In this document: in pieces, positions 1-9,541 of the stretch
How the letters are laid out: each line of letters opens with the position of its first letter
How positions within the stretch are numbered: position 1 is the stretch's first letter
Origin: Candidatus Methylopumilus sp.
GTDB taxonomy: Bacteria > Pseudomonadota > Gammaproteobacteria > Burkholderiales > Methylophilaceae
NCBI GenBank assembly: GCA_026399645.1
Contig: JAPLQN010000059.1
Location: 34,005 to 98,004, forward strand
Length of the DNA: 64,000 nucleotides
Direction of reading: 5' to 3'
Made by a program: the position numbers and the translations under genes
Notes under the pieces: generated by a model
What the model saw: the letters and a program-made list of their open reading frames with translations, nothing else
Told to the model about the DNA's origin: nothing
Database searches by the model: none

Positions 1-1985
1 TAAATCACTTTTCTTTGATCATTCGCAACATCATCATATTCAAGCAACTGTTTCCTGATATCGAAATTACGACCCTCAACTTTTCTTTGCGCATTTTCAA
101 TGGCTTTTGTTACCCATGAATGCTCTATCGCTTCACCTTCTGGCATTTTTAGCTTTTCCATAATGGCTGATACTCGATCAGATGCAAATATTCTTAACAA
201 CGAATCTTCTAGCGATAGATAGAAGCGACTAGATCCAGGATCACCCTGTCTTCCTGAGCGGCCTCTTAATTGATTATCGACACGTCTTGACTCATGTCTT
301 TCCGTACCAATAATATGAAGACCACCTGCTTTAACGACTAAGCTATTTTGTTCTTTCCATGCGTCTTTAATTTCTTTAATTTCTTTTTCTTTTTTACTAT
401 CAGTTAATTTATCGCTTAACTTAATTGCATGAATATCAGCTTCAATGCTCCCGCCAAGCACAATGTCTGTTCCGCGACCTGCCATATTCGTCGCAATAGT
501 AATCATCCCCGGACGACCTGCTTGCGAAATAATGTGCGCTTCTTTTTCATGATATTTTGCGTTCAATACTTGATGTTTTAATTTTACTTTTGTAAGTAAC
601 GCTGAAATAAGCTCTGAATTTTCAATCGAAGTGGTGCCTACCAATACTGGCTGATCAATTTTTTGACATTCTTTAATATCTTCAATGACCGCAGCATATC
701 TCTCTTGTGAAGTGCGATACACTTTATCCATCATATCTTTTCTTTGCGTGGTTCGATGTGGCGGAATAATGATGGTTTCAAGCCCGTAGATTTGGTTGAA
801 CTCAAAAGCCTCAGTATCAGCCGTACCTGTCATACCAGATAATTTCTCATACATCCTAAAATAATTTTGAAATGTAATTGAGGCTAACGTTTGATTCTCT
901 TTTTGTATCTCAACGCCTTCTTTAGCTTCAACAGCTTGATGGATACCCTCTGACCATCTTCGGCCAGGCATCATTCTTCCGCTAAATTCATCGACAATAA
1001 TAATGCCATTGTCTTTCACGACATAATGTTGATCTTTATTGAATAGGTTTCTTGCTTTTAATGAAGCATTAACATGGTGAACGAGTGAAATATTAGTTGC
1101 ATCATATAAGCTCGATTGCTCAGATAATAGACCTGCCTTAATTAATAGCTTCTCTACATTTTCATGCCCGCTCTCAGATAGAATTACTTGATGTGCTTTT
1201 TCATCTATCCAAAAATCTCCACCTTCCTCTTCGGTTTTTTGTTTTGAAAGCTTTGCCACAACTAAATTAATTTTAGTATAAAGATCTACATTATCTTCGG
1301 CCTGCCCGGAAATGATTAAAGGCGTTCTCGCCTCATCAATTAATATCGAGTCAACTTCATCTACTAAACCGTAGTGTAAGTTTCTTTGAACACGCTCTTC
1401 TTTAGAAAAGATCATGTTATCTCTTAGATAATCAAAACCAAATTCATTGTTTGTACCGTAAGTAATGTCGGCCTCATAAGCTTTTTTCTTCTCTTCGCTC
1501 GAAATATTAGATAAATTAATACCAACTTCAAGACCTAAGAATCTATAAATCTGGCCCATCCATTCCGCATCTCTTTTTGCAAGATAATCATTGACGGTAA
1601 TAACATGAACGCCCTTGCCCAAAAGCGCATTAAGATATATCGGTAAGGTTGCAACAAGCGTCTTGCCTTCACCTGTTCGCATTTCTGAAATTTTTCCGTC
1701 ATGAAGTGCCATGCCACCAATGAGTTGAACATCGAAGTGACGCATTTCTAATACGCGTCGACTTGCCTCTCTTACCACAGCAAAAGCCTCAACTAATAAA
1801 TCATCTAACTTTTGTCCTTCGTTAAGTCGTTTTTTAAATTCAGTGGTTTTAGCTTTTAAGGCTGCATCACTAAGTTTTTTAGTTGCATCTTCTAATAAAT
1901 TTATTTGCTGGGCTTTTTTGCCGTAATCTTTGAGAAGCCTATCGTTTCTGCTTCCAAATAAATTCTTAACAATGGTCTTTAACAT
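1..1985 (-). CDS. secA: Preprotein translocase ATPase SecA (partial, C-terminal end outside window)
   Basis: SecA is the cytoplasmic ATPase motor that pushes unfolded preproteins through SecYEG. About 661 N-terminal codons are present; the gene runs off the left edge, so the C-terminal part is not seen. My translation shows Walker A (GEGKT, about residues 105-109), the DEVD Walker B box (209-212) and, further on, the helicase arginine-finger stretch [10 protein letters not shown]. The ATG at 1983-1985 gives the usual SecA N-terminus ([14 protein letters not shown]). It lies 36 bp downstream of the M23 peptidase gene, an arrangement common in betaproteobacteria. Identification is certain; only completeness is unknown. 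Confidence 0.97.
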   Translation of the reverse strand, partial: MLKTIVKNLFGSRNDRLLKDYGKKAQQINLLEDATKKLSDAALKAKTTEFKKRLNEGQKLDDLLVEAFAVVREASRRVLEMRHFDVQLIGGMALHDGKISEMRTGEGKTLVATLPIYLNALLGKGVHVITVNDYLAKRDAEWMGQIYRFLGLEVGINLSNISSEEKKKAYEADITYGTNNEFGFDYLRDNMIFSKEERVQRNLHYGLVDEVDSILIDEARTPLIISGQAEDNVDLYTKINLVVAKLSKQKTEEEGGDFWIDEKAHQVILSESGHENVEKLLIKAGLLSEQSSLYDATNISLVHHVNASLKARNLFNKDQHYVVKDNGIIIVDEFSGRMMPGRRWSEGIHQAVEAKEGVEIQKENQTLASITFQNYFRMYEKLSGMTGTADTEAFEFNQIYGLETIIIPPHRTTQRKDMMDKVYRTSQERYAAVIEDIKECQKIDQPVLVGTTSIENSELISALLTKVKLKHQVLNAKYHEKEAHIISQAGRPGMITIATNMAGRGTDIVLGGSIEADIHAIKLSDKLTDSKKEKEIKEIKDAWKEQNSLVVKAGGLHIIGTERHESRRVDNQLRGRSGRQGDPGSSRFYLSLEDSLLRIFASDRVSAIMEKLKMPEGEAIEHSWVTKAIENAQRKVEGRNFDIRKQLLEYDDVANDQRKVI

Positions 1986-2021
1986 AATGTGAATATTCTT
2001 AGTCGAAATAATTTGAAATAA

Positions 2022-2912
2022 TTAATATTGAAGATATTTTCGAGGATCTAAAGACTCGCCATTCATTCTGATTTCATAATGAAGATGAGGGCCTGTCGAC
2101 CTTCCAGTATTGCCTACCAACGCTACAACTTGATTCTTTTTAATGCGATCACCTTCTTTAACTAATAATTTAGCCGCATGCGCATATCGTGTTTCAAGGC
2201 CAGATCCATGAGAAATCCTCACTATATTGCCATACTCAGACGTTGCTTCAGCTGCTACAACTATACCTGCAGCAGTGGCTTTAATGGGCTGGCCAGCTTC
2301 TGCACTAAAATCTAATCCTTCATGAAACGCTCTAACACCTAAAAAAGGATCTACTCTCCATCCATAACTTGATGAATTAAAAGGAGCGTTTACCGGGGAA
2401 GCGTTTGGCAAGGTGTCTTTAAACACACTTTGTTTTAGATAAGTGGCTTCTAAATTATTGTAGTGTTCTTCATGTTTTTCAATATCAAGCGTTAACTTAT
2501 CAATAAATGACTGAAGCTCTGCTTCGGAAAAATTCTTTCCAGGAAGAAAAGGACCTCCTTGGCCCGAGGATTTTATAGGTGCTGGCTTAGGAATTTTTTC
2601 ATTTGTTTTTAATTTTTCTTTAGCAAAATCTTGAAGTCTCTGAGATTGATTATCTATACGGATCAGTCGGGCCTGAAGCTCACCAATTTGGGTTGCATAA
2701 ATATCTAAATTCTTTTGAAAGCTACCCAAATTAAGGTCAAGCTTCAGGTTAATTAATGATTTTTTTTCTTCCACGTCGCCGTTATATTTTGAATCAAGCC
2801 AGCTAATTCCTTGAATAAACGCAATAAAGCACAAAAATAGTATGGCAATAAAAGTCACTAAATGGACACTTTTTGGCTTTGATGTACTATTTGTTACAAA
2901 GATAATTCGCAT
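2022..2912 (-). CDS. M23 family metallopeptidase (LytM-type, membrane anchored)
   Basis: Predicted peptidoglycan endopeptidase or amidase activator of the inner membrane facing the periplasm. The 296-aa product has one N-terminal membrane segment (about 17-37), a probable coiled coil (about 45-160) and a C-terminal M23/LytM domain (about 180-296). Zn ligands are visible as H197-x3-D201 and the HLH motif (H276, H278), with H245 as the further conserved His, so the domain looks catalytically competent. It sits directly upstream of secA in the same direction and diverges from dciA across 42 bp. Substrate specificity cannot be read from sequence. Confidence 0.92.
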   Translation of the reverse strand: MRIIFVTNSTSKPKSVHLVTFIAILFLCFIAFIQGISWLDSKYNGDVEEKKSLINLKLDLNLGSFQKNLDIYATQIGELQARLIRIDNQSQRLQDFAKEKLKTNEKIPKPAPIKSSGQGGPFLPGKNFSEAELQSFIDKLTLDIEKHEEHYNNLEATYLKQSVFKDTLPNASPVNAPFNSSSYGWRVDPFLGVRAFHEGLDFSAEAGQPIKATAAGIVVAAEATSEYGNIVRISHGSGLETRYAHAAKLLVKEGDRIKKNQVVALVGNTGRSTGPHLHYEIRMNGESLDPRKYLQY

Positions 2913-2954
2913 TGAAATCTAAAATTTAGCTTAAATAATAGATAATTATAACTT

Positions 2955-3398
2955 ATGAAGCCCGTGAACAAGCTTTTGGAAAGTGAAGTATTTTCCTTGA
3001 TTAGAGAGAAAAATCGCTCTATTTCTGGCTATCAAAAGCTATGGTCTATCAAAGCCCCAAGCAAATTAGCCCCTTTGTCTCATGTCGGCGGGATTCAAGA
3101 TGACGTTTTGATCATTTATGTTGAAAATAGTGGCATTGCGAGCAAATTAAAATTTATTGAGTCCACGCTGCTTAAGGACTTGAATGAAGGGATTCAAAAA
3201 GAGATACCCTTTGCTAATCCCATTAAATCCTTAAGAATAAAATTGGTAATTAAAAATTCCAAAACTATCCCTCCTAGAGATAAAAGCTTTCCTGCTCAAG
3301 CTAAATTTGCTTTAGAAAATTTATTAAATAACCTAGAAGATTCGCCTTTAAGACACCGTCTGATTAGATTGATTAAACATCATACCAATGCTGACTGA
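2955..3398 (+). CDS. dciA: DciA-like DUF721 protein (DnaB helicase loader candidate)
   Basis: A 147-aa protein with the DUF721/DciA fold: an N-terminal helical segment around residues 1-30, then a beta-rich KH-like region holding the motif DDVLIIYVENS and a basic stretch. DciA proteins help load or operate the replicative helicase in bacteria that lack DnaC. The neighbourhood supports the call, because DUF721-M23-secA is a recurrent betaproteobacterial order. The stop codon region overlaps the start of the TauE/SafE gene by 11 bp, so the two are probably co-transcribed. The function in this organism is inferred from the family. Confidence 0.75.
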   Translation: MKPVNKLLESEVFSLIREKNRSISGYQKLWSIKAPSKLAPLSHVGGIQDDVLIIYVENSGIASKLKFIESTLLKDLNEGIQKEIPFANPIKSLRIKLVIKNSKTIPPRDKSFPAQAKFALENLLNNLEDSPLRHRLIRLIKHHTNAD

Positions 3399-4185
3399 AG
3401 CGATCATCCTTATCCTGGCTGGAAGCATTGTTGGGACTTTATCAGGACTTCTTGGCATTGGCGGAGGCCTTATCATCGTTCCCATCCTTACGTTTGTCTT
3501 AATCCATTTTCATCAAGTTGCCTTTGATCAATCGATATTAATGGCCATTGGGACGTCGCTCGCTTCTATTGTTTTTACAGGAGGGATGTCAAGCTTCTAT
3601 CATACAAAACGAAATAATATGGACTGGTCGATTGCTGCTCAATATGTCCCTGGAGTTTTATTAGGCTCAACTTTAATGGCTTTTGTCATACCCCATTTAA
3701 ATATCGCATTCATTAAACATGCTTTTATTGTCTATACTTTTCTAGCTGCCTATGAGATTTTTAAGGCACCTACAATCAAAAGTATTGTGCAATTACCGAC
3801 CGTTTTTTTGGCAAATATTTATGGATTTACCATCGCTTCTATCTCTACCGTTATTGGGATTGGAGGCGGAACAATGTTTGTCCCTTATTTCATTTATCAT
3901 AAAGTTAACCCGCGACTTGCTGTCGGACTCTCAAGTTCTTTAGGAATATTTATTGGCTTAGGCGCTTCATTCGGATTTATCAAAAATGGCTTACATGTAA
4001 GTCAACTCCCTCAATTTAGTGTCGGTTACATCTACCTTCCTGGACTTATATTGATGACATCCTCAAGTCTCATTTTTGCAAGATTGGCAACAAACTGGAT
4101 TCATCAAATTTCTGTTTTATCATTAAAAAAAATATTTGCTTGTTCATTATTTTTAATCGGCTTGTCAATGCTTTTCGCAGGATAA
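3388..4185 (+). CDS. TauE/SafE family membrane permease
   Basis: A 265-aa polytopic membrane protein of the TauE/SafE (sulfite/anion exporter) family. The family's internal duplication is visible: a GIGGG motif at residues 23-27 in the first half and again at 157-161 in the second, each inside a hydrophobic helix. About eight membrane segments are apparent. The family moves small organic or inorganic sulfur anions across the inner membrane, but the substrate cannot be told from this sequence. It overlaps dciA by 11 bp and is probably translationally coupled to it. Confidence 0.88.
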   Translation: MLTEAIILILAGSIVGTLSGLLGIGGGLIIVPILTFVLIHFHQVAFDQSILMAIGTSLASIVFTGGMSSFYHTKRNNMDWSIAAQYVPGVLLGSTLMAFVIPHLNIAFIKHAFIVYTFLAAYEIFKAPTIKSIVQLPTVFLANIYGFTIASISTVIGIGGGTMFVPYFIYHKVNPRLAVGLSSSLGIFIGLGASFGFIKNGLHVSQLPQFSVGYIYLPGLILMTSSSLIFARLATNWIHQISVLSLKKIFACSLFLIGLSMLFAG

Positions 4186-4286
4186 TTTGTAATTAAAATA
4201 TGTAGTTTTCTAGTCACAAAGTTATTGAATGTGATAATTTATTACATAAGTTTTTCATTTTAAGATTTCAAAATTTAGGAGCATGT

Positions 4287-6311
4287 ATGTCAGAACTCAA
4301 CCTTATTATTGGCGCAGCGCTATTGGCAATTCTTTATGGTGCAGTGATGAGCGCTTGGATATTTAAACTACCTGCTGGCAATGCAAAAATGCAAGAAATT
4401 GCCCTTGCTATTCAAGAAGGGGCAAAAGCCTACCTCGCAAGGCAATACAAAGCGATATCGATCGTAGGTGTCGTGCTAGCCATCTTAATTGGTATCTTTA
4501 TATCAAAAGATACTGCGATAGGTTTTGTCGTTGGTTCTTTTCTATCCGGCGCTTGCGGTTTTATTGGTATGAATGTCTCAGTGAAAGCTAATGTAAGAAC
4601 TGCACAAGCCGCTACAAAAGGCATCGTTCCAGCACTAGATGTAGCTTTTAAAGGTGGGGCTATTACAGGTTTATTAGTGGTAGGACTTGGGCTTCTTGGT
4701 GTCACCGGGTTTTATATGTATCTAGGTGGAGCTGAAGCAACTGATTTAAATCCTCTTATTGGGCTCGCTTTTGGTTCCTCACTTATTTCAATTTTTGCCC
4801 GTTTAGGCGGTGGTATCTTTACTAAGGGGGCTGATGTAGGTGCCGACTTAGTAGGTAAAGTTGAAGCTGGTATTCCAGAAGATGATCCAAGAAATCCTGC
4901 TGTGATTGCAGATAACGTCGGTGATAATGTTGGTGATTGCGCAGGTATGGCAGCAGACTTATTCGAAACCTACGCGGTAACTTTAATTGCAACGATGCTC
5001 CTTGGTGGGCTCGTCATTACAAATAATGGTGCAAGCGGAATTATTTATCCACTTCTATTAGGTGCGTCATCTATCGTGACGTCGATTGTTGGATGTTTCT
5101 TTGTAAGAGCTACACCTAAAATGAAAAATGTAATGCCTGCTTTATATAAAGGCCTCATCGTAGCCGGCGGACTTTCACTTATAGCTTTCTACTATGTAAC
5201 AAACTTTGTATTTCCTGAAGGCGTTTCAATTCAAAATGTAACCGTTTCCTCTATGGCTTTATTCCAAGCATGTATCGTAGGCCTTGTATTAACTGCAGCT
5301 TTGGTATGGATTACGGAATATTATACGGGCACAGATTATGAGCCTGTAAGGCACGTTGCGCGCGCTTCCAAAACAGGTCACGCAACAAACATTATTGCTG
5401 GCATTGGCATTTCAATGAAATCAACAGCCTTGCCTGTGATATCTGTTTGTATTGCAATTTTCGTATCTCACCATCTTGCTGGTCTTTATGGTATTGCAGT
5501 TGCGGCTACATCGATGTTAAGTATGGCTGGCATTATTGTCGCATTAGATGCTTACGGTCCAATTACCGATAACGCAGGCGGCATTGCTGAAATGGCTGGA
5601 TTACCTAAGAGCGTTCGTGATGTAACTGATCCATTAGATGCAGTTGGAAATACAACTAAAGCAGTCACTAAAGGTTATGCGATTGGATCAGCTGGCCTTG
5701 CAGCGCTTGTTCTTTTTGCAGACTACACACATAAATTAGAGTCTGTCGGTATTGCAACTACATTTGATCTGAGTGACCCGCTAGTTATTATTGGATTAAT
5801 TATTGGTGGTCTTATTCCTTACCTTTTTGCTGCGATGGCCATGGAAGCTGTTGGAAGAGCTGCAGGTGCGGTAGTTGAAGAAGTAAGACGTCAATTCAAA
5901 ACCATCAAAGGCATTATGACTGGTAAAGGCAAACCTGATTATGCTCGCGCCGTTGATATGTTAACGACAGCAGCTATTAAAGAAATGATTGTGCCTTCAT
6001 TACTTCCTGTTGCGGTTCCAATTATTGTGGGCTTGACTTTAGGTCCTAAAGCATTAGGTGGCCTTCTTATGGGAACGATTGTGACCGGTTTATTTGTAGC
6101 TATCTCTATGTGCACAGGTGGTGGTGCTTGGGATAATGCAAAAAAATATATTGAAGATGGTAATCATGGTGGTAAAGGTTCGGAAGCGCACAAAGCAGCT
6201 ATCACAGGTGACACTGTAGGTGACCCTTACAAAGATACTGCTGGCCCTGCTATTAACCCACTTATTAAAATTATTAATATTGTGGCTCTTCTCATCGTGC
6301 CGCTTCTTTAA
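4287..6311 (+). CDS. hppA: K+-independent proton-pumping pyrophosphatase
   Basis: Membrane pyrophosphatase (674 aa) that couples PPi hydrolysis to proton export, or runs in reverse. PPi/Mg binding motifs are intact: DVGADLVGK at 183-191 and [12 protein letters not shown] at 209-220, among about 16 membrane helices. The subtype-deciding segment reads GNTTKAVTK (454-462), with Lys458 and Thr461. In this family that pair marks the K+-independent H+ pumps; K+-dependent forms carry Ala at both places. The ATG follows AGGAG at a good distance. A strong palindromic terminator closes the unit at 6322-6353, so this looks like a single-gene transcript. Confidence 0.97.
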   Translation: MSELNLIIGAALLAILYGAVMSAWIFKLPAGNAKMQEIALAIQEGAKAYLARQYKAISIVGVVLAILIGIFISKDTAIGFVVGSFLSGACGFIGMNVSVKANVRTAQAATKGIVPALDVAFKGGAITGLLVVGLGLLGVTGFYMYLGGAEATDLNPLIGLAFGSSLISIFARLGGGIFTKGADVGADLVGKVEAGIPEDDPRNPAVIADNVGDNVGDCAGMAADLFETYAVTLIATMLLGGLVITNNGASGIIYPLLLGASSIVTSIVGCFFVRATPKMKNVMPALYKGLIVAGGLSLIAFYYVTNFVFPEGVSIQNVTVSSMALFQACIVGLVLTAALVWITEYYTGTDYEPVRHVARASKTGHATNIIAGIGISMKSTALPVISVCIAIFVSHHLAGLYGIAVAATSMLSMAGIIVALDAYGPITDNAGGIAEMAGLPKSVRDVTDPLDAVGNTTKAVTKGYAIGSAGLAALVLFADYTHKLESVGIATTFDLSDPLVIIGLIIGGLIPYLFAAMAMEAVGRAAGAVVEEVRRQFKTIKGIMTGKGKPDYARAVDMLTTAAIKEMIVPSLLPVAVPIIVGLTLGPKALGGLLMGTIVTGLFVAISMCTGGGAWDNAKKYIEDGNHGGKGSEAHKAAITGDTVGDPYKDTAGPAINPLIKIINIVALLIVPLL

Positions 6312-6321
6312 TTGATGAATA

Positions 6322-6353
6322 AAAAAAGGCGCCTTAATTAAGGCGCCTTTTTT
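6322..6353. terminator. Bidirectional intrinsic terminator between hppA and purC
   Basis: A perfect palindrome centred on TTAATTAA with GGCGCC in each arm (16-bp arms), flanked by an A-run on the left and a T-run on the right. It can therefore terminate hppA (+) and the convergent purC operon (-). Confidence 0.92.
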
Positions 6354-6365
6354 ATTTAATTTAAT

Positions 6366-7265
6366 TTACTTTTTAATGTCTTGGCCTGTAAGTTTTTTAA
6401 AAGCTTCCAAATACTTTTCACTTGTTTTTCTAATCACATCCTCTGGTAATGAAGGCGGTGGTGGTGTTTTATTCCATCCACTATTTTCTAGCCAGTCTCT
6501 AATAAATTGTTTATCAAAGCTTGGTTGCGAGGCCCCTTCACGATATTGATCTAGTGGCCAAAACCGAGAAGAGTCTGGCGTTAATATTTCATCAATAAGC
6601 ACTAAATGATTTTCATCATCTAAACCGAATTCAAATTTGGTATCCGCAATAATAATACCCTTTGTGAGAGCGAAGGCTGAAGCTTCTTGATACAACTTAA
6701 TACTAATTTCTTTAATGCGGGATGTGACATCTTTGCCAACGCGAGCTTCACATTCTTCATATGAAATATTTTCATCGTGTCTGCCAACTGCCTCTTTACT
6801 AGAAGGCGTAAATATAGGCTCACTTAATTTCGCAGACTCTTTTAAAGCTTGTGGAAGTTTTATGCCACATAGTGATTGTGTTTTTTGATAGTCTTTCCAG
6901 CCACTACCTGATAAATAACCTCGGACAATTGCTTCAATAGGTAAGGCCCTTAACTTTCTCGCGACAATGGCACGATTTTTTACCTGAGTGACTTCATTTT
7001 CAGCCACAACGCTTTCTGGTGAGATTCCAGACAAATGATTTACGACTACAAAGGAAAGCTTATTAAACCAAAAGTCAGCCATCTGCGTAAGAACAAACCC
7101 CTTAAATGGAATAGGCTCGCTCATCACAACGTCAAATGCAGATAATCGATCTGTCGTAACAATCAATAGATGTTGATCATCAATCTCATAAATATCTCTC
7201 ACTTTTCCTTTATGAAGCAAAGGAAGACTCTTAATTGATGTTGCAATTAATTGATTTTCGGTCAT
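6366..7265 (-). CDS. purC: Phosphoribosylaminoimidazole-succinocarboxamide synthase
   Basis: SAICAR synthetase of de novo purine synthesis: joins aspartate to CAIR using ATP in the cytoplasm. The 299-aa length matches the long (yeast-like) PurC type common in proteobacteria. Family motifs are visible: GKVRDIYEI near residue 20, the ATP/substrate loop SAFDVVM around 42, VRGYLSGSGW around 114, and IADTKFEFG near 211. It starts at the base next to the pgk stop codon, so the two are almost certainly one transcript (tkt-gap-pgk-purC) ending at the terminator at 6322-6353. Confidence 0.96.
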   Translation of the reverse strand: MTENQLIATSIKSLPLLHKGKVRDIYEIDDQHLLIVTTDRLSAFDVVMSEPIPFKGFVLTQMADFWFNKLSFVVVNHLSGISPESVVAENEVTQVKNRAIVARKLRALPIEAIVRGYLSGSGWKDYQKTQSLCGIKLPQALKESAKLSEPIFTPSSKEAVGRHDENISYEECEARVGKDVTSRIKEISIKLYQEASAFALTKGIIIADTKFEFGLDDENHLVLIDEILTPDSSRFWPLDQYREGASQPSFDKQFIRDWLENSGWNKTPPPPSLPEDVIRKTSEKYLEAFKKLTGQDIKK

Positions 7266-8441
7266 TTAAAATCTTCTTTCTAAGATTTCAATTGCAGGAA
7301 GTTTTTTTCCTTCTGCAAACTCTAGAAATGCACCACCTGCAGTTGAGATATATGAAATATCATTTGCAACATTAAATTTTTCAATCGCAGCAATAGTGTC
7401 ACCACCTCCTGCTAATGAAAATGCGGACGCGTCTGCGATTGCTTTCGTCATTGTTTCAGTGCCTTTTGCAAACTGATCAAATTCAAATACACCGATGGGA
7501 CCGTTCCAAATAATAGTTTTTGCATTCTGAATACATTTCACAATTTCATCCACCGAGTCTTTGCCTAGATCAAAGATCATGTCATCTTTGCTCACATCTT
7601 TAATATTCTTTGTTGACGCTCTTTCATTTACATCTAATTTTTTACCACAAACTACATCTGAAATAACAGGTAAAGACGCACCTCGCTTAGATAGTTTATC
7701 TATAATTTTTTTTGCTGCAGGAACTAACTCTTCTTCATACATAGAGCTACCTACTTCAAAGCCCATTGCCTTGATGAAAGTATTTGCAATTCCGCCGCCA
7801 ACAATAAGCTGATCAACTTTGTCAGATAATGTATCTAATATACTTAACTTAGATGAAACTTTGCTTCCACCTACAATAGCAATCATAGGCCTTGAAGGGT
7901 TTAGTAGCGCTTTTTCAAGAGCCTCTAGCTCAGCCAAAAATAAAATACCTGCACATGCAATATCTACGTATTCTGCAATACCATAAGTTGATGCCTCTTT
8001 ACGATGCGCCGTTCCGAATGCATCCATGACAAAAATATCTGCGAGTGAGGCATATTTTTTTGCTAACACTTCTTCATTACGTTTTTCACCAATATTAAAT
8101 CTACAATTCTCTAAAACTATGAGTTGGCCTGGAGTTATATCAAAGGGATTACTAACCCAATCCGAAACAAGGCGAACAGGATAATCAAGATGATTTTTTA
8201 GGAACCCCACCACAGGCTTTAATGAGTCATTGTCATTAAATTTTCCTTCTTCAGGTCTGCCTAAATGAGACGTCACCATAACACTGGCACCTTTTTGAAG
8301 GGCAAAGGTAATACTCGGAATGGAAGCTAAAATTCTTTTAGGGGATGTAATTTTTCCATCTTGAATAGGGACATTCAAGTCAGAGCGAATAAAAACTCTT
8401 TTATCTTTAAGATTTAAATCGACTAGTCTTTTGATGTTCAT
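7266..8441 (-). CDS. pgk: Phosphoglycerate kinase
   Basis: Interconverts 1,3-bisphosphoglycerate + ADP and 3-phosphoglycerate + ATP. The 391-aa protein shows the N-domain substrate motif RSDLNVP near residue 19, the SHLGRP loop near 58, the hinge around the GGSKVSSK stretch (about 190), and the C-terminal GGGDT nucleotide loop. Length and motif order are normal. It lies 10 bp downstream of gap and abuts purC. Together with gap and tkt it supplies the lower-glycolytic and sugar-rearrangement part of RuMP-based carbon metabolism (inference from context). Confidence 0.97.
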   Translation of the reverse strand: MNIKRLVDLNLKDKRVFIRSDLNVPIQDGKITSPKRILASIPSITFALQKGASVMVTSHLGRPEEGKFNDNDSLKPVVGFLKNHLDYPVRLVSDWVSNPFDITPGQLIVLENCRFNIGEKRNEEVLAKKYASLADIFVMDAFGTAHRKEASTYGIAEYVDIACAGILFLAELEALEKALLNPSRPMIAIVGGSKVSSKLSILDTLSDKVDQLIVGGGIANTFIKAMGFEVGSSMYEEELVPAAKKIIDKLSKRGASLPVISDVVCGKKLDVNERASTKNIKDVSKDDMIFDLGKDSVDEIVKCIQNAKTIIWNGPIGVFEFDQFAKGTETMTKAIADASAFSLAGGGDTIAAIEKFNVANDISYISTAGGAFLEFAEGKKLPAIEILERRF

Positions 8442-8451
8442 TAATCAAATA

Positions 8452-9471
8452 TTATTTGGCAGCTATCATAGCTAAAGCTGTATCAATCATGCGGCAACTA
8501 AAACCCCACTCATTGTCATACCAGCCAAAAACTTTTACGAGCAATCCGTCTTCACTTACTTTAGTGAGATTTGCATCAAAATGAGATGAAGCTTCTGTAT
8601 GATTAAAATCAACAGATACTAAAGGCTCATCATTGTAAATTAATATGCCTTTTAATATACCTTGGTTAGCTGCTTCTTTCATAATGCGATTTACTTCTTC
8701 TTTTGATGTTGCTTTTTTAGGTGTAAAAGTAAGCTCTACTAATGATACATTTAATGTTGGCACTCTAATTGCAATGCCATCAAGCTTACCTTTTAATTCA
8801 GGTATCACTAATGCAACACTCTCTGCAGCGCCTGTTTTGGTGGGAATCATAGAAACTCCAGCAGAACGCGCTCTTCTAAGATCTTTATGTTGATTGTCGT
8901 TTAAGTATTGATCGTTTGTATATGAGTGAATGGTTGTCATAAGTCCTGTGACAATCCCTAATTTTTCATGCAACGGTTTTACCATTGGCGCCAGACCATT
9001 CGTTGTGCAAGAAGCATTCGAGACAATAAGGTCAGAAGCTTTTAAAGTTTGATGATTTACGCCGTAAACAATAGTAGCATCAACATCTTTATCACCTGGT
9101 GATGAAATCAATACTTTCTTAGCACCTTGTTTCAAATGTATGATCGATTTTTCTTTGCTAGTAAAAGCACCGGTGCATTCCATGACTACGTCTACATTTA
9201 ACTTACCCCAAGGTAAGTCCTCAGGATTTCTTGTGCTATAAAATTTGATAGTATCGCCATTGATAATAATTTCATGATCATTCGTTTTGATATCAGCATT
9301 AAATTTTCCATGCGCGCTATCGTATTTTAATAAATGAGCATTAGATGCTGCATCACCGCGACTAGCATTAATGGCAACTACTTTAATATCCTCATGATTT
9401 AACTCGTAAATCGCTCTTAAGATTAAACGCCCTATTCTTCCAAATCCTGTGATTGCTATCTTAACTGCCAT
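8452..9471 (-). CDS. gap: Glyceraldehyde-3-phosphate dehydrogenase (GapB-like cofactor loop)
   Basis: Phosphorylating GAPDH, 339 aa from the ATG at 9471, which is preceded by an AAGGAA ribosome site and begins [16 protein letters not shown] further in-frame ATG at 9501 would start inside the tkt terminator palindrome and was rejected. The catalytic Cys is in SCTTNG; the second Cys of the usual SCTTNC is Gly here. After the Rossmann beta-2 strand the sequence is [10 protein letters not shown], with no Asp where NAD-specific enzymes have VAIND. That pattern resembles the NADP-preferring GapB type, so the enzyme may use NADP(H). Operon order is tkt-gap-pgk-purC. Confidence 0.95.
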   Translation of the reverse strand: MAVKIAITGFGRIGRLILRAIYELNHEDIKVVAINASRGDAASNAHLLKYDSAHGKFNADIKTNDHEIIINGDTIKFYSTRNPEDLPWGKLNVDVVMECTGAFTSKEKSIIHLKQGAKKVLISSPGDKDVDATIVYGVNHQTLKASDLIVSNASCTTNGLAPMVKPLHEKLGIVTGLMTTIHSYTNDQYLNDNQHKDLRRARSAGVSMIPTKTGAAESVALVIPELKGKLDGIAIRVPTLNVSLVELTFTPKKATSKEEVNRIMKEAANQGILKGILIYNDEPLVSVDFNHTEASSHFDANLTKVSEDGLLVKVFGWYDNEWGFSCRMIDTALAMIAAK

Positions 9472-9491
9472 AAAGATTTCCTTTGGTAAAA

Positions 9492-9523
9492 AATAAGGCA
9501 TCTCAAATTTGAGATGCCTTATT
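9492..9523 (-). terminator. Intrinsic terminator/attenuator after tkt, in the gap leader
   Basis: A perfect 32-bp palindrome (16-bp arms beginning AATAAGGCATCTC). Read on the minus strand it is followed by six T, then directly by the gap ribosome site. It should end most tkt transcripts while letting some read into gap, or mark a separate gap transcript. Confidence 0.85.
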
Positions 9524-9541
9524 AAACTTACTCAATAATAA

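Noticed and set aside
9472..9501. N-terminal extension of GAPDH from the upstream ATG
   Set aside because: It would start inside the tkt terminator palindrome and lacks a ribosome site; the ATG at 9471 has AAGGAA upstream and gives the normal N-terminus.
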